From: Sympetrum striolatum
Taxonomy: Eukaryota; Arthropoda; Insecta; Odonata; Libellulidae
DNA: 64,000 bases
Direction of reading: 5' to 3'
Assembly: GCA_947579665.1 (NCBI GenBank)
Contig: OX388348.1
Location: 12,710,001-12,774,000 of the forward strand
Under the pieces are notes generated by a model, which was not told where the DNA came from, searched no databases, and was given only the letters and a program-made list of their open reading frames with translations. This document shows, one piece after another, positions 11,478-23,366 of the stretch. Numbering within the stretch: position 1 is the stretch's first letter; every line of letters starts with the position of its first letter. Position numbers and translations under genes: made by a program.

Positions 11478-11937
11478 TTCAAAATATCTCCATAAATATG
11501 ATATTTAGGTTTATACTATTATTTATAAATGTTTTAGAAAATAAAATTTACTATAACTTTTGTATGAAACATATTTTCGTATTACTGATTGTTTAGGAGT
11601 TATTCCTGAATTACTGATAAACCGGAAGTTGCTGATTATGTACTTTGTGGGCGCTCTGGGCTCTATGGGCGAAAGGCCATTTTCATCGTTTTTCATCCAG
11701 CATGTCCCGAACAACATTATTTATAATTTTTAGAGTTTGAAATTACTGTCGTAGATAAGTATTTTCATCTTATATATGGAGAAAGTCATGTGCTGGCCAC
11801 ATCAGATTTTTTACTTTCTCCATATACGAAGTATAGAGGAAGTATTGTTTTCATGAAAAAAATCGACTTCGAGATTTCAACGGAAATACATGTTTTGGGG
11901 TCCCTAGAACACGTTTTGACCATTTTCGGAATGATGT

Positions 11938-11967
11938 CTGTGTGTATGTGTGTGTGTGTGTGTGTGA
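11938..11967. repeat. GT microsatellite, copy 2
   Basis: Shorter (GT)n equivalent of the tract at 10957-11010. Confidence 0.9.
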
Positions 11968-11969
11968 TA

Positions 11970-12603
11970 GTGGACGCTCTAACGTGAAAACTATTGGTCG
12001 TATCAACACCAAACTTCATATATAGTACTGTGGTGTGTGCTGTCAGAGTTGATTAGTTTTTGGAGTAAATCGGTCAACCGGAAGTCAGGCTTTATTCATT
12101 AAAGCTCATTTCCGGTTTTCAAAATATCTCCATAAATATGATATATACGTATATTGTATAATTTATAAAAGTTTTAGATAATGTAATTTACTATAAATTT
12201 TGTATTTAACATATTTTTGTATCACCGGTTGATTAGGAGTTATTCGTGAAACACTGATAAACCGGAAGAAGATGATTATGTACTTTGTGGGCGCTCTAAC
12301 ATGAAAACTATTTGGCGGATCAACACCAAATTTCATATGTAGTACTTCTATTACAGTCTTAAGAGTTGATTAGTTTTTGGAGTAAATCGGTTTACCGGAA
12401 GTTGAGCTTCATTCTTCAAAGCTCATTTCCGGTTTTCAAAATATCTCCATAAATATGATATTTAGGTATATACTATTATTTATAAATGTTTTAGAAAATG
12501 TAATTTACTATAACTTTTGTATGAAACATATTTTCGTATCACTGATTGTTTAGGAGTTATTCCTGAAATACTGATAAACCGGAAGTTGCTGATTATGTAC
12601 TTT
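11970..12603 (+). repeat. Two 317-bp subunits (element copy 2)
   Basis: GTGGRCGCTCT starts at 11970, 12287 and 12604, again exactly 317 bp apart and 957 bp from the copy 1 equivalents. Hairpins lie at 12076-12117 (inner helix has one mismatch) and 12393-12434 (outer helix begins TACCGGAA). Confidence 0.9.
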
Positions 12604-12860
12604 GTGGGCGCTCTGGGCTCTATGGGCGAAAGGCCAGTTTCATCGTTTTTCATCCAGCATGTCCCGAACAACATTATTTATAATGTTTAGAGTTATTATA
12701 TATAGAAATTACTGTCGTAGATAAGTATTTACATCTTATATATGGAGAAAGTCATGTGCTGGCCACATCAGATTTTTTCTTTTGATGGCCGTCCGGATAT
12801 GATGCCGACATGAAAATAGTGTTGTCGATCTGCTTGCAGTATGCAAGCAACATTTTACTC

Positions 12861-12884
12861 GTATATATATATATATATATATAC
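12861..12884. repeat. AT microsatellite
   Basis: (TA)11-type run about 80 bp to the right of the duplicated element. Confidence 0.9.
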
Positions 12885-13687
12885 AACTTCACAGTAATCT
12901 GCAACTTTATAGTTCAGAGAATATAAAAATACTATATAACGCTACAAGAAATGAGTTACTACACCTATCAGGGGAATTTCATGTATATTTTTCATTATCA
13001 GGTCCTAAATCTACGATCAGAAAACTTCTACAGGGCAATATTAATAGATATTTTTTACGACAGAAGATTCAACGCAACATAGTGCATAGAAAATATAAAA
13101 ATGTATTCTGAAATATTTTTAAATATTGATAAATTAGGAAAACTACAACTTCAATCCTCAAAATTCTCCAAATTTCATGCCAGTTTTCAATAGGATGATA
13201 GAAAATAAAATGAATGATTGAGACAACTGAGCTAGTTCAAAACATATTTTTTTCATCGAATAAATATTATTTTATACCTGTTTGGCTGATCTACGGGGGC
13301 GCTTTCATTCCCAGAATTTACATCCAACAAAGGACTTAGATAAAACATAAACGTATCATGAAGACAAACTTAAATACCAAAGAAAGGAAATTTGAAAAAA
13401 ATAAACTTGTAAAAATTTTTTATTAGATATCAGTGCAAGGATAAACACAGAAAAAATTGTAATTTATGGTAGAGTAAAATCTATTTTAGTAGATTTCAGG
13501 AAGCTGCAACGACACTCAGACCCGATGAAATACTCCATTTCATCCAGTGAAATTACTACCCTCGTTACAGTGTAAAAGCATAAGTATGCATCATCTTGAT
13601 TTAAAATGTTTTCAGCAATGGAGTTGCCTCTTTCGCACCCATATTTTAAGTTCCTGAAATCATTCAGTAAAAATTGGTTTTGGCATA
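12885..13687. other. Unassigned AT-rich stretch
   Basis: No gene or clear repeat seen. Confidence 0.5.
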
Positions 13688-13734
13688 TAATGGGAAATAA
13701 AATTCTTCGTACACTACCAGGTTATTTCCCATTA
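13688..13734. other. Perfect 13-bp inverted repeat
   Basis: TAATGGGAAATAA at 13688-13700 and TTATTTCCCATTA at 13722-13734, with a 21-bp loop. It could be a tiny fold-back element remnant; no flanking duplication is visible. Confidence 0.65.
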
Positions 13735-16700
13735 CGACCTTTCACGAGGTAACGCCTACACTCATTGAGTTATCGCTTTTGTTAAATCCTTATGTCACAC
13801 ATTAGTATAAATCCTTTCAAATCAGTCCAAACATTTTGAGCAGAATAAAAAGACCATCAACGATTACCTAAACAATATCCCCCCAATTTCTCCTCCAAAA
13901 ATCCCACTTTAAAAGCGTTTCCTTCCCATGAAATTCGGGGAGAGAAAAAGCAAGAAAAATTCTCAGTTTCATCACCGAAAAGGAACCCGAAAAAGGAACG
14001 AAATTCCTGCGACATCGCAAGAGAATCACGAGCCGAGCGTTAACGCAAGACTGGAGACATTGAGGAAGCTACCGGAAACGAAAAGATATTTCCCATCGTT
14101 CGGTATCGATTTCAGCTCAACCAAATAAAATCTGCCGAGTTCCTTTGTTTCTTAGAATCCGAGACGCCGGAGAGAAATAAGTCTATGAGAGTTACGCCAA
14201 ACATAGGAGAGGTTCTCAACCCGAGAATGCACTCTCCTAGGATACGATAAGGATGAAACCTAACCATTCGGTATCCAATATTCCGACGCAGCATCACTCT
14301 GTAGCATATCAAATGCTGGATTTAACTTTCATCCGAGAGATCTTTCCGTTGATAACTTTTGGATGTCTCCCTGAAGTTTAGACGTCGAGTTCTGCGACTT
14401 AAAGTAAGCTGCGTATTCCCTTGGGCCTGTAAGAGTTAGAATGACTGAAAAATAACAGCTTCAAGATTAAAATAAACCCTTGGGCTACAATCTGCGAATC
14501 TCGGAAAATCCCTAACTTTGAAAAGAAATAAAGGATGGGTGGATTGCCGAATTGATAATATTATTTTTAAGACATTGCTGCTGTGGCTGAAAATACTTAA
14601 TTTATTCTAAAACTTTAGCTTCTTTACGAAAGCTTAATTAATTTATTATTTCTTTCAGGCTTGCACCGAATATCTCGTAATTCCGTAGTACTCTAAGATT
14701 TATCAAAATTAATCGATGTCCAATCAAACTTTTCATTAAATTACATTGATACAAATGGATGAATCAGTATAACCTTGCACAATATAACTCTCACACAGTA
14801 TAACCTCTATCCATCAAATGATACGCAACTTATGTCATAAATAATATTAAATAAAATATTAAGATAATTCCGTAAAAAAAGCTTTTTCGAAGTCGCAATT
14901 CAGTTAAACTTTTAAGTGATTAGCAAATCCTCAGAATATCTTCGCATTAACTACAATTTTTTTATCCGTCTAAAATAATCTTAATTCAATTCCATTCATG
15001 AACAAAGAGGACAATTCCGAACAATATTTACGACATAATTCATGCCTAAGCGGGTTGATAAATGGTAAAAAAGCAGTCGGTAAATAGATAAATATGCAGC
15101 ACGTGAATGAAGAAGAATCTCTAACTACAGTGCTGCAAAATCTAACGATTTTTTATAACATTGTTAAAATATTCATAATTTCGTTAGCAAACAACGACAA
15201 TTCCGAATACAATTCACAAGACAATACGTCCGTGGAAGGGTTGTTAAAAGGGATCAATGTGCGCCATACAAATCCAAGAAAGATTTCTACACATTCATTA
15301 ATCACATGCTTAAACCTCGTTCCAAAGATAAATTGATATTCCTCTTTCCTTTCAATTTAAATGCAGCATCTTCATACATTAACCCATTCCCTCGCTGCTT
15401 TGATATTTCGATTTCCAAGCAGACTAATTTATACGCAAAAAATGTCAACCGACGGTGGAGGTGAAAGTACACGAGACGATTTCTCGGTAGATGAGTTCAT
15501 AGCTCGTTTAGCCGTTATTTTTACGCCTGTATTTCATGACTCGAACCGTCTCTCACGTGTTTCCCATGGCCAAAAAAGTATCATTAGTCCCCCCTTCCAC
15601 GGCCACCACTGTACCGGGAGCAAAAAACGAGAGATCCTTCATTCTTAAAAACTCATTTTCTATCCTCTTCATTCAGCCTGCATTGGGAGAGCTATACATA
15701 CAGTTATGAGACATCAATTAAGTATTCTACCTTCCACCAATGCCCGAGGTCAAACTCAACTCCTTCGTCGCAACTTCGGTTTACATTCGGGATTTTGCTG
15801 AATCGAATTCATTTCGAGTCTTCGAATTAATTAACGCATAATGTTACACTTATATTATCGATCTGAAAAACATTACCCGCGGAATTAATATTAAGGGCAT
15901 ATATCATTGAGATCTCCGTCCTAATAAGGACCGCAATGTAACTTGTGCTGAAAAGTAGGAATTGACATGATACATGTGCTGAACCCCTATCCATTATTAC
16001 TGTGTACTAAAAACACTCACTACAGTTGATAGAAATGACTAAGCTTACTAATAAAGAGGTATGAGATTTTGTCAGAATCTCACCTGAACAAAGAATAAAT
16101 TTACTGTTTACTCGTGGCAAAATATATTGATTTTCCTGTGTGAAGTGGTGATTAGACATTGTTTGGTTATACATATTTCCAACGAATTTTCCAAGAGAAT
16201 GGTTAGATTCTCATTTAAACGAGTACCTTTGGATTAGACTTGACGTAATGGGCAACTGATGATAAGTACTTGATAAACTGATACTTTGATATAATCACTA
16301 TGTGATCTCTCTATATCTGGCTCTAGACTATTCTCATTAGTGTATCGAATGCATGTACTTATGTTTCTTCTCATCTTTTATGTATTGCTATCGGTGGGTT
16401 TGCAGTGGGTTTTCACTCCTTCCTTCTTAGTGGGTATTTCCCTGCATTGGATATTTTTTCCAATAGAATCTCTTAGGTTTTTCAAATCCATAATGCTTCT
16501 AATTTAGCTATGTATATTTTATATGTATACTCTTTAATTTAATTATTCTCTAATTAATGACGATGGATTGAATGGAAGAACGAACTTTTAGTCTCAATCT
16601 CGCCCGCAAACATACGATTTATTACTACATCTATTTATATAAAATTTGGTGCCTTACATATTGCGTAATAATTATTATAAGCGTTAAAATATACAGAATA

Positions 16701-19700
16701 CTAAGAAAAAATTCAAGTTGTAAATCTGAATAGATATTGTGAGACTGCATCAAATCTATCAGTAAATATTAACGCGATTTAAAACGGATTTTACATGAGC
16801 TAATCCCCACTCTCTCTAGTGCAACTATTCATTCCTCCCAAAAAATTTAAGAATCTCAATTTTGATCCGCCACTGATTCTAAAACTCCCCTAAAACTTCA
16901 CTCTATTTGTTTCATTACATAACTTAAGAAATAAAAAGTGAAGCAGATTTCGCTATGGAAATTCCTTCGCACTTCATGCATCGAAATAAATGACTCTTCT
17001 CTAACATTCGCGTTAAGAGCAATTGGAACAATCTTTTAAGCGAAGTGAGAACGGCGTCCGGAATGCGATAATGCATAATCCAAACGCCCACTCACACACA
17101 GGCGGGAATCGCACATTCTTTTCTAATTGACGTAAGCTTTCTTCCCCATTTCCATGCTAAAATTATCTTCCGAGCGAGAAAGGATACATTAATCTGGGAT
17201 TTTTACATTGTAAAACGTATTCGTTTCACATTTATAGCACCCGTGCAATTTTCTACCAATACTTAACCTATTAACCGTTAATTATTGCACTGAGACGTAA
17301 ATGTGTGCATAAAAACAAATATTTCGAGGAACAATATTATAATATACATTACATTATGTAATATAGAAGTAACGGAAATGCCTGATATAAGAGATTCTCT
17401 TCTGAAATATATTTAAACATCGAACATTTAGTCCGTAGGTAACGAATATAGTAACTATTTACTGTATATTATTTTCAATTTTACCTTAGCAACACGTTTC
17501 AGCAGGGTTCGTAGATTTTGCATAATTCCCTTTTTTTTGGTTTCTCCTTTTTCCCTATCCTTAATGATGCTTCAAATGTTTTGGTTTATCCTCATAATAG
17601 CGTTCATATTTTTTCCTTCACTCAGGAGAGTTATATCTTGGGAAGTATTAATCTGAATGTCGCACTAATTAAGAGATTTCATTATTATTAATAGGAAATT
17701 CCAGACTGCAGGGTGTCACAGGTCCTAGCTGCAGAAGGGAAAATTTCACAATATACAGACATAAATGACTTTACTCTTAAATATATAAACACACATAGTA
17801 TGAATATGAAACTATGGGACATATTACACATTTAAAATGATAGTAGTTGTAATAGATATTGTGTTGTGTATCTGTATACTTAGAAGTATGAAATATTGTT
17901 CAAACCGATTGTGGCACAGGTTAACTTCTCCACCTGTCCTTCCGACTAACTGCGAAGGTTTACGTAATAAATAAATAAATATATGAATAATACGATCCAT
18001 ATAAATTTTATTAATTATTACTGTTAAATATACAAATTTAATGTTGAATTTTCCACTCTGATCATTTGAACACGCTAAGCGACACTGCGGTATAGGTATC
18101 AAAATAGAATAGATTTGGTAGGTAACAATTCAGCACGAAAACACAAAGTCACCAATTAATTAATGTGAGCGCGAATTCTCCAGCACAGGGGAGAAAAATT
18201 TCCTCCATCGCAAGTACTTTTGTTGCGGCGGTTTTCCAAAAGAGAAACACCCGAGATATGGGGTTGATAAATAGGAAGAGCGTCCGCTAAACACCTCCGC
18301 CCGGGGCACAAAGTCCTGAATTTTCGGCGGTCAGCCTGACCCGCAATTTACGACAAATTTATGACGAAGCCTTATCTTTTGCGGGTCTCAGAGCCATTGG
18401 AGACAAACAGTACCAAGAAGGATTATCCCTAGGAATTGGTACAAAAGCAGAGGAATGGGAGTAACCATGAGGAAGTGTGAACTGCTCGCCTCGGTTGCCT
18501 CAATAAGTCGGTTAGGCAAAGAGAGACGGCTCCTTCACGGTCCACGCTTAAAGCGCTGCCAACCGTTGGGATGGGCTTAGAATTAAGATGGGTGATGAAC
18601 GCAGGAATGACAACCCTTCTTTGATGATCTCGCTAGTTGACGCGACCAATTAACAGGAAAGGGCTGCAAGATATAGACACGAAGCAAGACCTTATTAAGT
18701 TTATTTTACAATTTAAAGGTATTGGTTCAATGTTTTATTTTAAGTAGACGAGCTGATGATAGGAATAGGTAGTTATAACAAATATATGTTTACTACTGCG
18801 GTAAATGGCTTTTCATGTAGGAGATACAATTCTAAATTTATGATACAAATTTTTCAAACAGTTCAGATAAAACTAATAGAAAGTGAGTACACAGATATTT
18901 ACTTTTATGATGAAGTTCTGAAGTTTAATTACTACTTTCGAATTTGTAATGATATTTATAGAATTAAACTACAATTTCATATCTGAATGTTTAACATATC
19001 GAGATGGAATTCTAAACTGAAGGTTCATAGTATATAGTCCAAACGAAGCCAAATATAAACGTTTAGGCATTTTGACGAAGTTCTCTAAAAAACGATAGAA
19101 ACAAATAAATATTGATTCTAATTTAACAGCTTGAAAGATAGTTTTCGTAGTTATTTTCCTGATAAAAGAAAGCCGAAAAAGAGCTATCTTAACAAACTCC
19201 CAGTGCCACAGTGTGGTCACAAATGATGGCTACCTCAGAGATTAAAATTCTAAATCATTTTTAACAAGGACATCGCTTTCCTCAATCAAATTGGCAACTC
19301 GATAATAAGCTATTTAAAAAAATATGATCCCTAGTCGATCTAGTGCGTCAAATCAAACCCAATCACACTACATCCTTAAAAATATTCATGCCCCGATCGG
19401 GAAATCAACGGTCACAGAAAAGTCCCATTTCCTAGGAACGTGAAATTGAGTCAACTGCGCTAAACGGAAAACGGCGACTAATCTGATTCTAGGCGGGGCA
19501 ATTCGGAGGGAAATTTTTCCGAAGTTCCTCCTCGAATTTATGAGAGCACTTCCTCGCCGGGAGAGTCGGTCCTCTCGCGGCACGACCGAAATCCGGCTGT
19601 TCGAAGACGCTCGATTAGACCCGGCGAACTTTAAAACGCCTTCCTTTTAATACATCCGATTACCCTAGTAAGACTCGAACGGGGAACCAGCCGACCCCCT

Positions 19701-20648
19701 CTAGAGTGGAGGAAGATAAAAAGAACGCATCCTTGAGAGAGAAAAATAAAATTTCGCTTCACTCCGAGAGAAAATAAATTTTCGCGACACTCCGAAAAAG
19801 AAAATCCGAAATGTTTGTAATGGCTTTCATCCGAAATGTCTAGACCCTACCAAATCCGACGTACATTCCGATCCCGTAAACTCAATTTAAGACCTCCGCA
19901 GCTCTCCTTTATCCACAAAACTTACATTCCGAGAAAAAAAATCCATCTCACGCGGAATTTCAAAATTCGCGACCTGGATTCTCCCGCTGTCTTTCCACGA
20001 ACCTTAAGACCTCTTTAGCTTAAAAGATTCCCTCATTCGTTCAAATATCTTAACGTCCCTCTCCACCCCGCTTATCAATGCCGCCACAAATCCCGACGGA
20101 AAATAAAGAGTTTGAAAAAGGGGAAGAAAAAGCGCGGGGCGTTTTAAAAAGGGGAGAAAAATGCGGAAAATATAAAAAAGATAAGGAAAGACCTTCTTCT
20201 CGACATTTCCTCCCCCTCGCATCAAGCTGGGGATTTATCGTCCGCTCCAGTCTCCGGGATTAGCTAATGGTTCCCAGACGATAATGTATTCTACCCAACA
20301 GTTTTGCATAATATATCTTTTAGCGCGCAAACGGAGAAGAGGCTTCCGCCCCTTTTAAGCGCACCCCTTCCGCCCCTTCATTTTCCCACCCTCAACCCCC
20401 TGAAATCATGACGCCCCTATCTCATGCTATGGTCCTCTTAGTCGCTTCAGATTTGTTCCACTCTCGACATCCCAGGACCGTTCATTACCGCAGTGAGATT
20501 CCAGGTGATGTCGTTCCAGCCGCACCCTGATGCATTGGAGCAGTGTTCCGACAGGGTCACTGCCTCGGGTGCTGAGCTTCCCAGATAGACAACTGCTATT
20601 TATGTGTCATCACAGAGTTACACACTGCGAGCTTTCTAAAAAAATCGA
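13735..20648. other. Unassigned stretch, about 6.9 kb
   Basis: No gene, RNA gene or mobile element is recognised. Minor features are a TAAA run at 17966-17980, a T-run near 17531, and GC-richer sequence near 18170-18640 and 19390-20420. Open frames are under 96 codons with no recognisable product. At 19672-19692, CGTTCGAGTCTT on the minus strand resembles a B box, but no A box is found. Confidence 0.5.
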
Positions 20649-21310
20649 CTTTAATAATAATTAAAAGAAATATCCGGGTCCAGCTATAATTAATCAATAA
20701 TTAGACGTTATGGATCTATCCTACAACTTCGAGATGATAATTATTATTTTGTTTGATTATAATCAAACAAAATCTGAACTACCGTGGTAAGAATTAAATC
20801 TATTCAAATAACATGTAAATGGAATCAATCATTTGCATCATTAAACTGTAAGATATAAAATAACCGTGATGTGAGCAATCTTAATAAATCAATATTGTAT
20901 TTAATTAAAACATCCGAGCCTAGTTGATATCAATCGATAATTAAGGCGATATCCAGGAACCATCCTATACCTTTGATATGAAAATCGAACAAAATTAATA
21001 CTGCCATGATAAGCTTTAAACCTCTTCAATTAACATGAAAATTGAATAAATCGATTGAATCATTAAATTACAAGATATTCAATAACCGTACTGCGAGTAA
21101 ACTAAATAAACCAATCCTATATTTAATTAAAATAAAAATTCAGAACTAGTTAATACTAATCAGAAATTTGGACGATATCCAAGAACCATCCTATATCTTT
21201 GAGATGATAATCAAACAATATCAACAGCTTTGGGAGTCCTAAAACCTTTTCACTAAACATAAAGAAGGAGTAAATCAATGTATGATTAAATTACAAGATA
21301 TACACTAATT
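20649..21310 (+). repeat. Diverged tandem array, three units of about 226-244 bp
   Basis: Units start near 20649, 20882 and 21100. Landmarks in each are an ATTTAATTAAAA-like A/T run, a CTAGTTRATAY..AATCRATAATT-like word, ATCCTA (20718, 20962, 21188), TTTGAKATGA, an AATCGAACAAAAT/AATCAAACAATAT word, an ACATGAAAAT-like word, and ATTAAATTACAAGATAT. The spacing of the ATCCTA words is 244 then 226 bp; the excess in unit 1 includes a palindromic insertion at 20746-20773. Confidence 0.8.
20746..20773. other. Perfect 28-bp palindrome
   Basis: ATTTTGTTTGATTA followed immediately by its exact reverse complement, with no loop. Units 2 and 3 of the surrounding array have only the right arm (GATAATCAAACAATATC in unit 3). 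The left arm therefore looks like an inverted copy added in unit 1. Confidence 0.85.
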
Positions 21311-23330
21311 AGTTCGATAAAAATGTAAATAAACAACGTACCACAACCATTCCGCTTGCCATACAAGTTCGACTTGATAACACTGGCTTTATCTCTAATT
21401 ATCATATAAGTAAACGAAAATTCGTGGGTCACAATATCGTTGGTATCACCATTTTGTGCCACTTGTTAAACATTACAGAATATTTTTAAGAAAATATTCA
21501 GACGAAAATTATCAGCATCAAATACCAATCTGCAATATGTCCTTTTGCAATGAACCTTAGGCCTCAAGTTAAGTTTAATCAACCAAATTATCACAGGCTT
21601 ACTATGCAATTACAAAGAAAAAACTGGCCTTTGTGCTATGTGTTAATGCTAGATGAATGTTATACCCCCAAATATAGTAAATGCAAATCCTTCTGTGATA
21701 TTAAAATAGGATTCATTGCGTATTCTCTAATCTTGAAACACTTGATCACCAAAGAATGCAGAAATTTCATTAAATTCTCTTGTATTTTCCTAAGCATCTC
21801 ATAAAAACGCCTACGGAGCTTCCTTCTATAATATACGGGGATGTGAGGAACATAATTCTGGAATTAATTCTTAGAAAAGCAAATCAGGAAGTCTAAGGTC
21901 AAAAGTTACTTTCTCCGAACACCACTAAAAGTTTGTATTTAAGTCTACCGAGTTGAAACTTTTACATGATTATCGATACTGTAGCAAACATAAAAGGAAA
22001 GAAAATATGTGCACATTATTAAAACGTATGTAGCGACTTAAATGGACCAGAAAAGTATGCAAAAATAATCTATGAAAAACTGAGATGAAATTCACTCCGT
22101 ACTGCTTGCATGCTTGAAGTATAAAACTTAATGTATGTGGGTTGAAGAGGATTGTTGAGGAAGTAAAAATCCTAAACGTCGGTGTGTGGGTTTCAAATGC
22201 AAGTAACGAAATTCCAGGTGGGCGTTGACAATTGCTCTTTTCTCCTCGGCTGCTTGATCTGCCCCCGTTTGTAAGATATGGCAGAAACGGACGGGCTAAG
22301 CCTCGATGGGTGGCATTTCTTTATCGCTTAGAAATGGAGCACGACCGTAGTACTATCCCAAGTATGGGCTTAAATGGGTTTATGGCCGCCCGAATGTATC
22401 GCAAAAAGTAATGGAAAATTCTTAATTCGTCCGCATAATGCCGCGTAGATTTCAAGCGCCCCGAAATTGGGTCGCTTATGCCCTGTCATTGGTCCTGTAC
22501 TGCCTTCGCTGCTTTTTTCGGTAATTGGCGGTCGGATTTTCAACTCGGCGCATGTTCTAAAAGTGCTGGGGAATAACGAACGGCGGCCGCTTTGATAAGA
22601 AAATGAAATGGCGCCCTTAAACTGCGAACAGACCTAATTTCCACAGTTAAACGTTACGAAGAATCGAGGAAGCCCTGAATAAAACGAGAGAAATAAACCT
22701 TGAGTATACTCTGTGTGGATGTGGCCATTTTTACATTCGCGTTATAGAGGCTAATGTATAAGGAACAAGTTTCATTATTAGTCCGCGAAAAAACTTCGAT
22801 ATATTAATATCGCCTATCTCGTATTTTTAGTTCATGGTAGAGTTAATCACATCCCTGCAGTATTTTCAGAGATAGTTCGGTATTGAGAATACAATGAAAA
22901 AATGAATGCAATTCGATTCAATTTAAATTGAAATCAAATAATAGTTATTGAGCGATTAGAGAATTTGGAAGAGCATTGATTCTCACTAAAATGTAAAAGA
23001 AAAATACGAGTTACTAATTTATAAGCTACGAAACAAACAAATAAATAATCAAGAAGTAAATGACGTAAAGAATGAAATGTTAAAAAATGACCCGTACCAC
23101 AATATATAATAATTAATTTAAAACTATTGGAACCATTGCCATACCACAAATCTTGAAGTAAACTGTAGTAAAAAAATTATCATTGAGATTACTTTATTAT
23201 ATATTACGATAGTAACTGCAGTAAAAATGGCAATTAAAAGCTAAAAATACACACATTAAATATTAAATTAACGATTACCTACATTAATGTATCTAAAATA
23301 TTGTTTAAACTGATAACTTTTATTTGAGTC
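21311..23330. other. Unassigned stretch, about 2 kb
   Basis: No gene or clear repeat. The part at about 22150-22680 is GC-richer but has no long open frame. Confidence 0.5.
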
Positions 23331-23366
23331 CTCCGGGATTCTTAGCATATACTAAGAATCCCGGAG
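23331..23366. other. 15-bp perfect stem with 6-nt loop
   Basis: CTCCGGGATTCTTAG, loop CATATA, CTAAGAATCCCGGAG. A strong hairpin in an otherwise AT-rich context. It is not followed by a gene or T-run. It may be a minimal fold-back remnant. Confidence 0.8.

Larger units (their letters stand above)
11013..11646 (+). repeat. Two 317-bp subunits (element copy 1)
   Basis: The word GTGGRCGCTCT starts subunits at 11013 and 11330 and recurs at 11647, an exact 317-bp period. Each subunit has ATCAACACCAAA, GTAAATCGGT, a CCGGAA hairpin, ATCTCCATAAATATGATAT and GATAAACCGGAAG. The two subunits differ from each other more than each differs from its equivalent in copy 2. The 317-bp duplication is therefore older than the doubling of the whole element. 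Confidence 0.9.
10831..11786 (+). mobile_element. TIR-bounded non-autonomous element, copy 1
   Basis: Bounded by the 14-bp inverted pair ACTTTCTCCATATA (10832-10845) and TATATGGAGAAAGT (11773-11786). The left end also folds on itself: TACTTTCTC and GAGAAAGTA flank ATAC-GAA-GTAT. Inside are a GT microsatellite and two 317-bp subunits. No transposase is encoded; the 61-88-codon frames are translations of the GT run (HTHTHT peptides). A second copy follows 25 bp later. A cut-and-paste (MITE-like) origin is inferred from the TIRs, but no target-site duplication was confirmed. Confidence 0.65.
11812..12752 (+). mobile_element. TIR-bounded non-autonomous element, copy 2
   Basis: A second copy of the element at 10831-11786. 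Left TIR is at 11813-11826 and right TIR at 12739-12752. The 25-bp sequence after copy 1 (CATGTGCTGGCCACATCAGA plus T-run) also follows copy 2 at 12753-12778. The duplicated unit is therefore element plus right flank, which points to tandem duplication rather than a second insertion. Visible differences from copy 1 are few, so the duplication looks recent or homogenised. No coding capacity. Confidence 0.7.

Noticed and set aside
10796..12019. Open frames of 61-88 codons with HTHTHT peptides
   Set aside because: They are translations of the GT microsatellite and its flanks in a repeated non-coding element; both strands are open through the same tract.
9880..12778. CRISPR array
   Set aside because: The repeats are long, diverged and nested with no short conserved repeat and unique-spacer pattern, and there are no cas genes.
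19665..19700. B-box-like CGTTCGAGTCTT on the minus strand
   Set aside because: No A box or T-stem; an 11-bp match of this kind is expected by chance in 64 kb.
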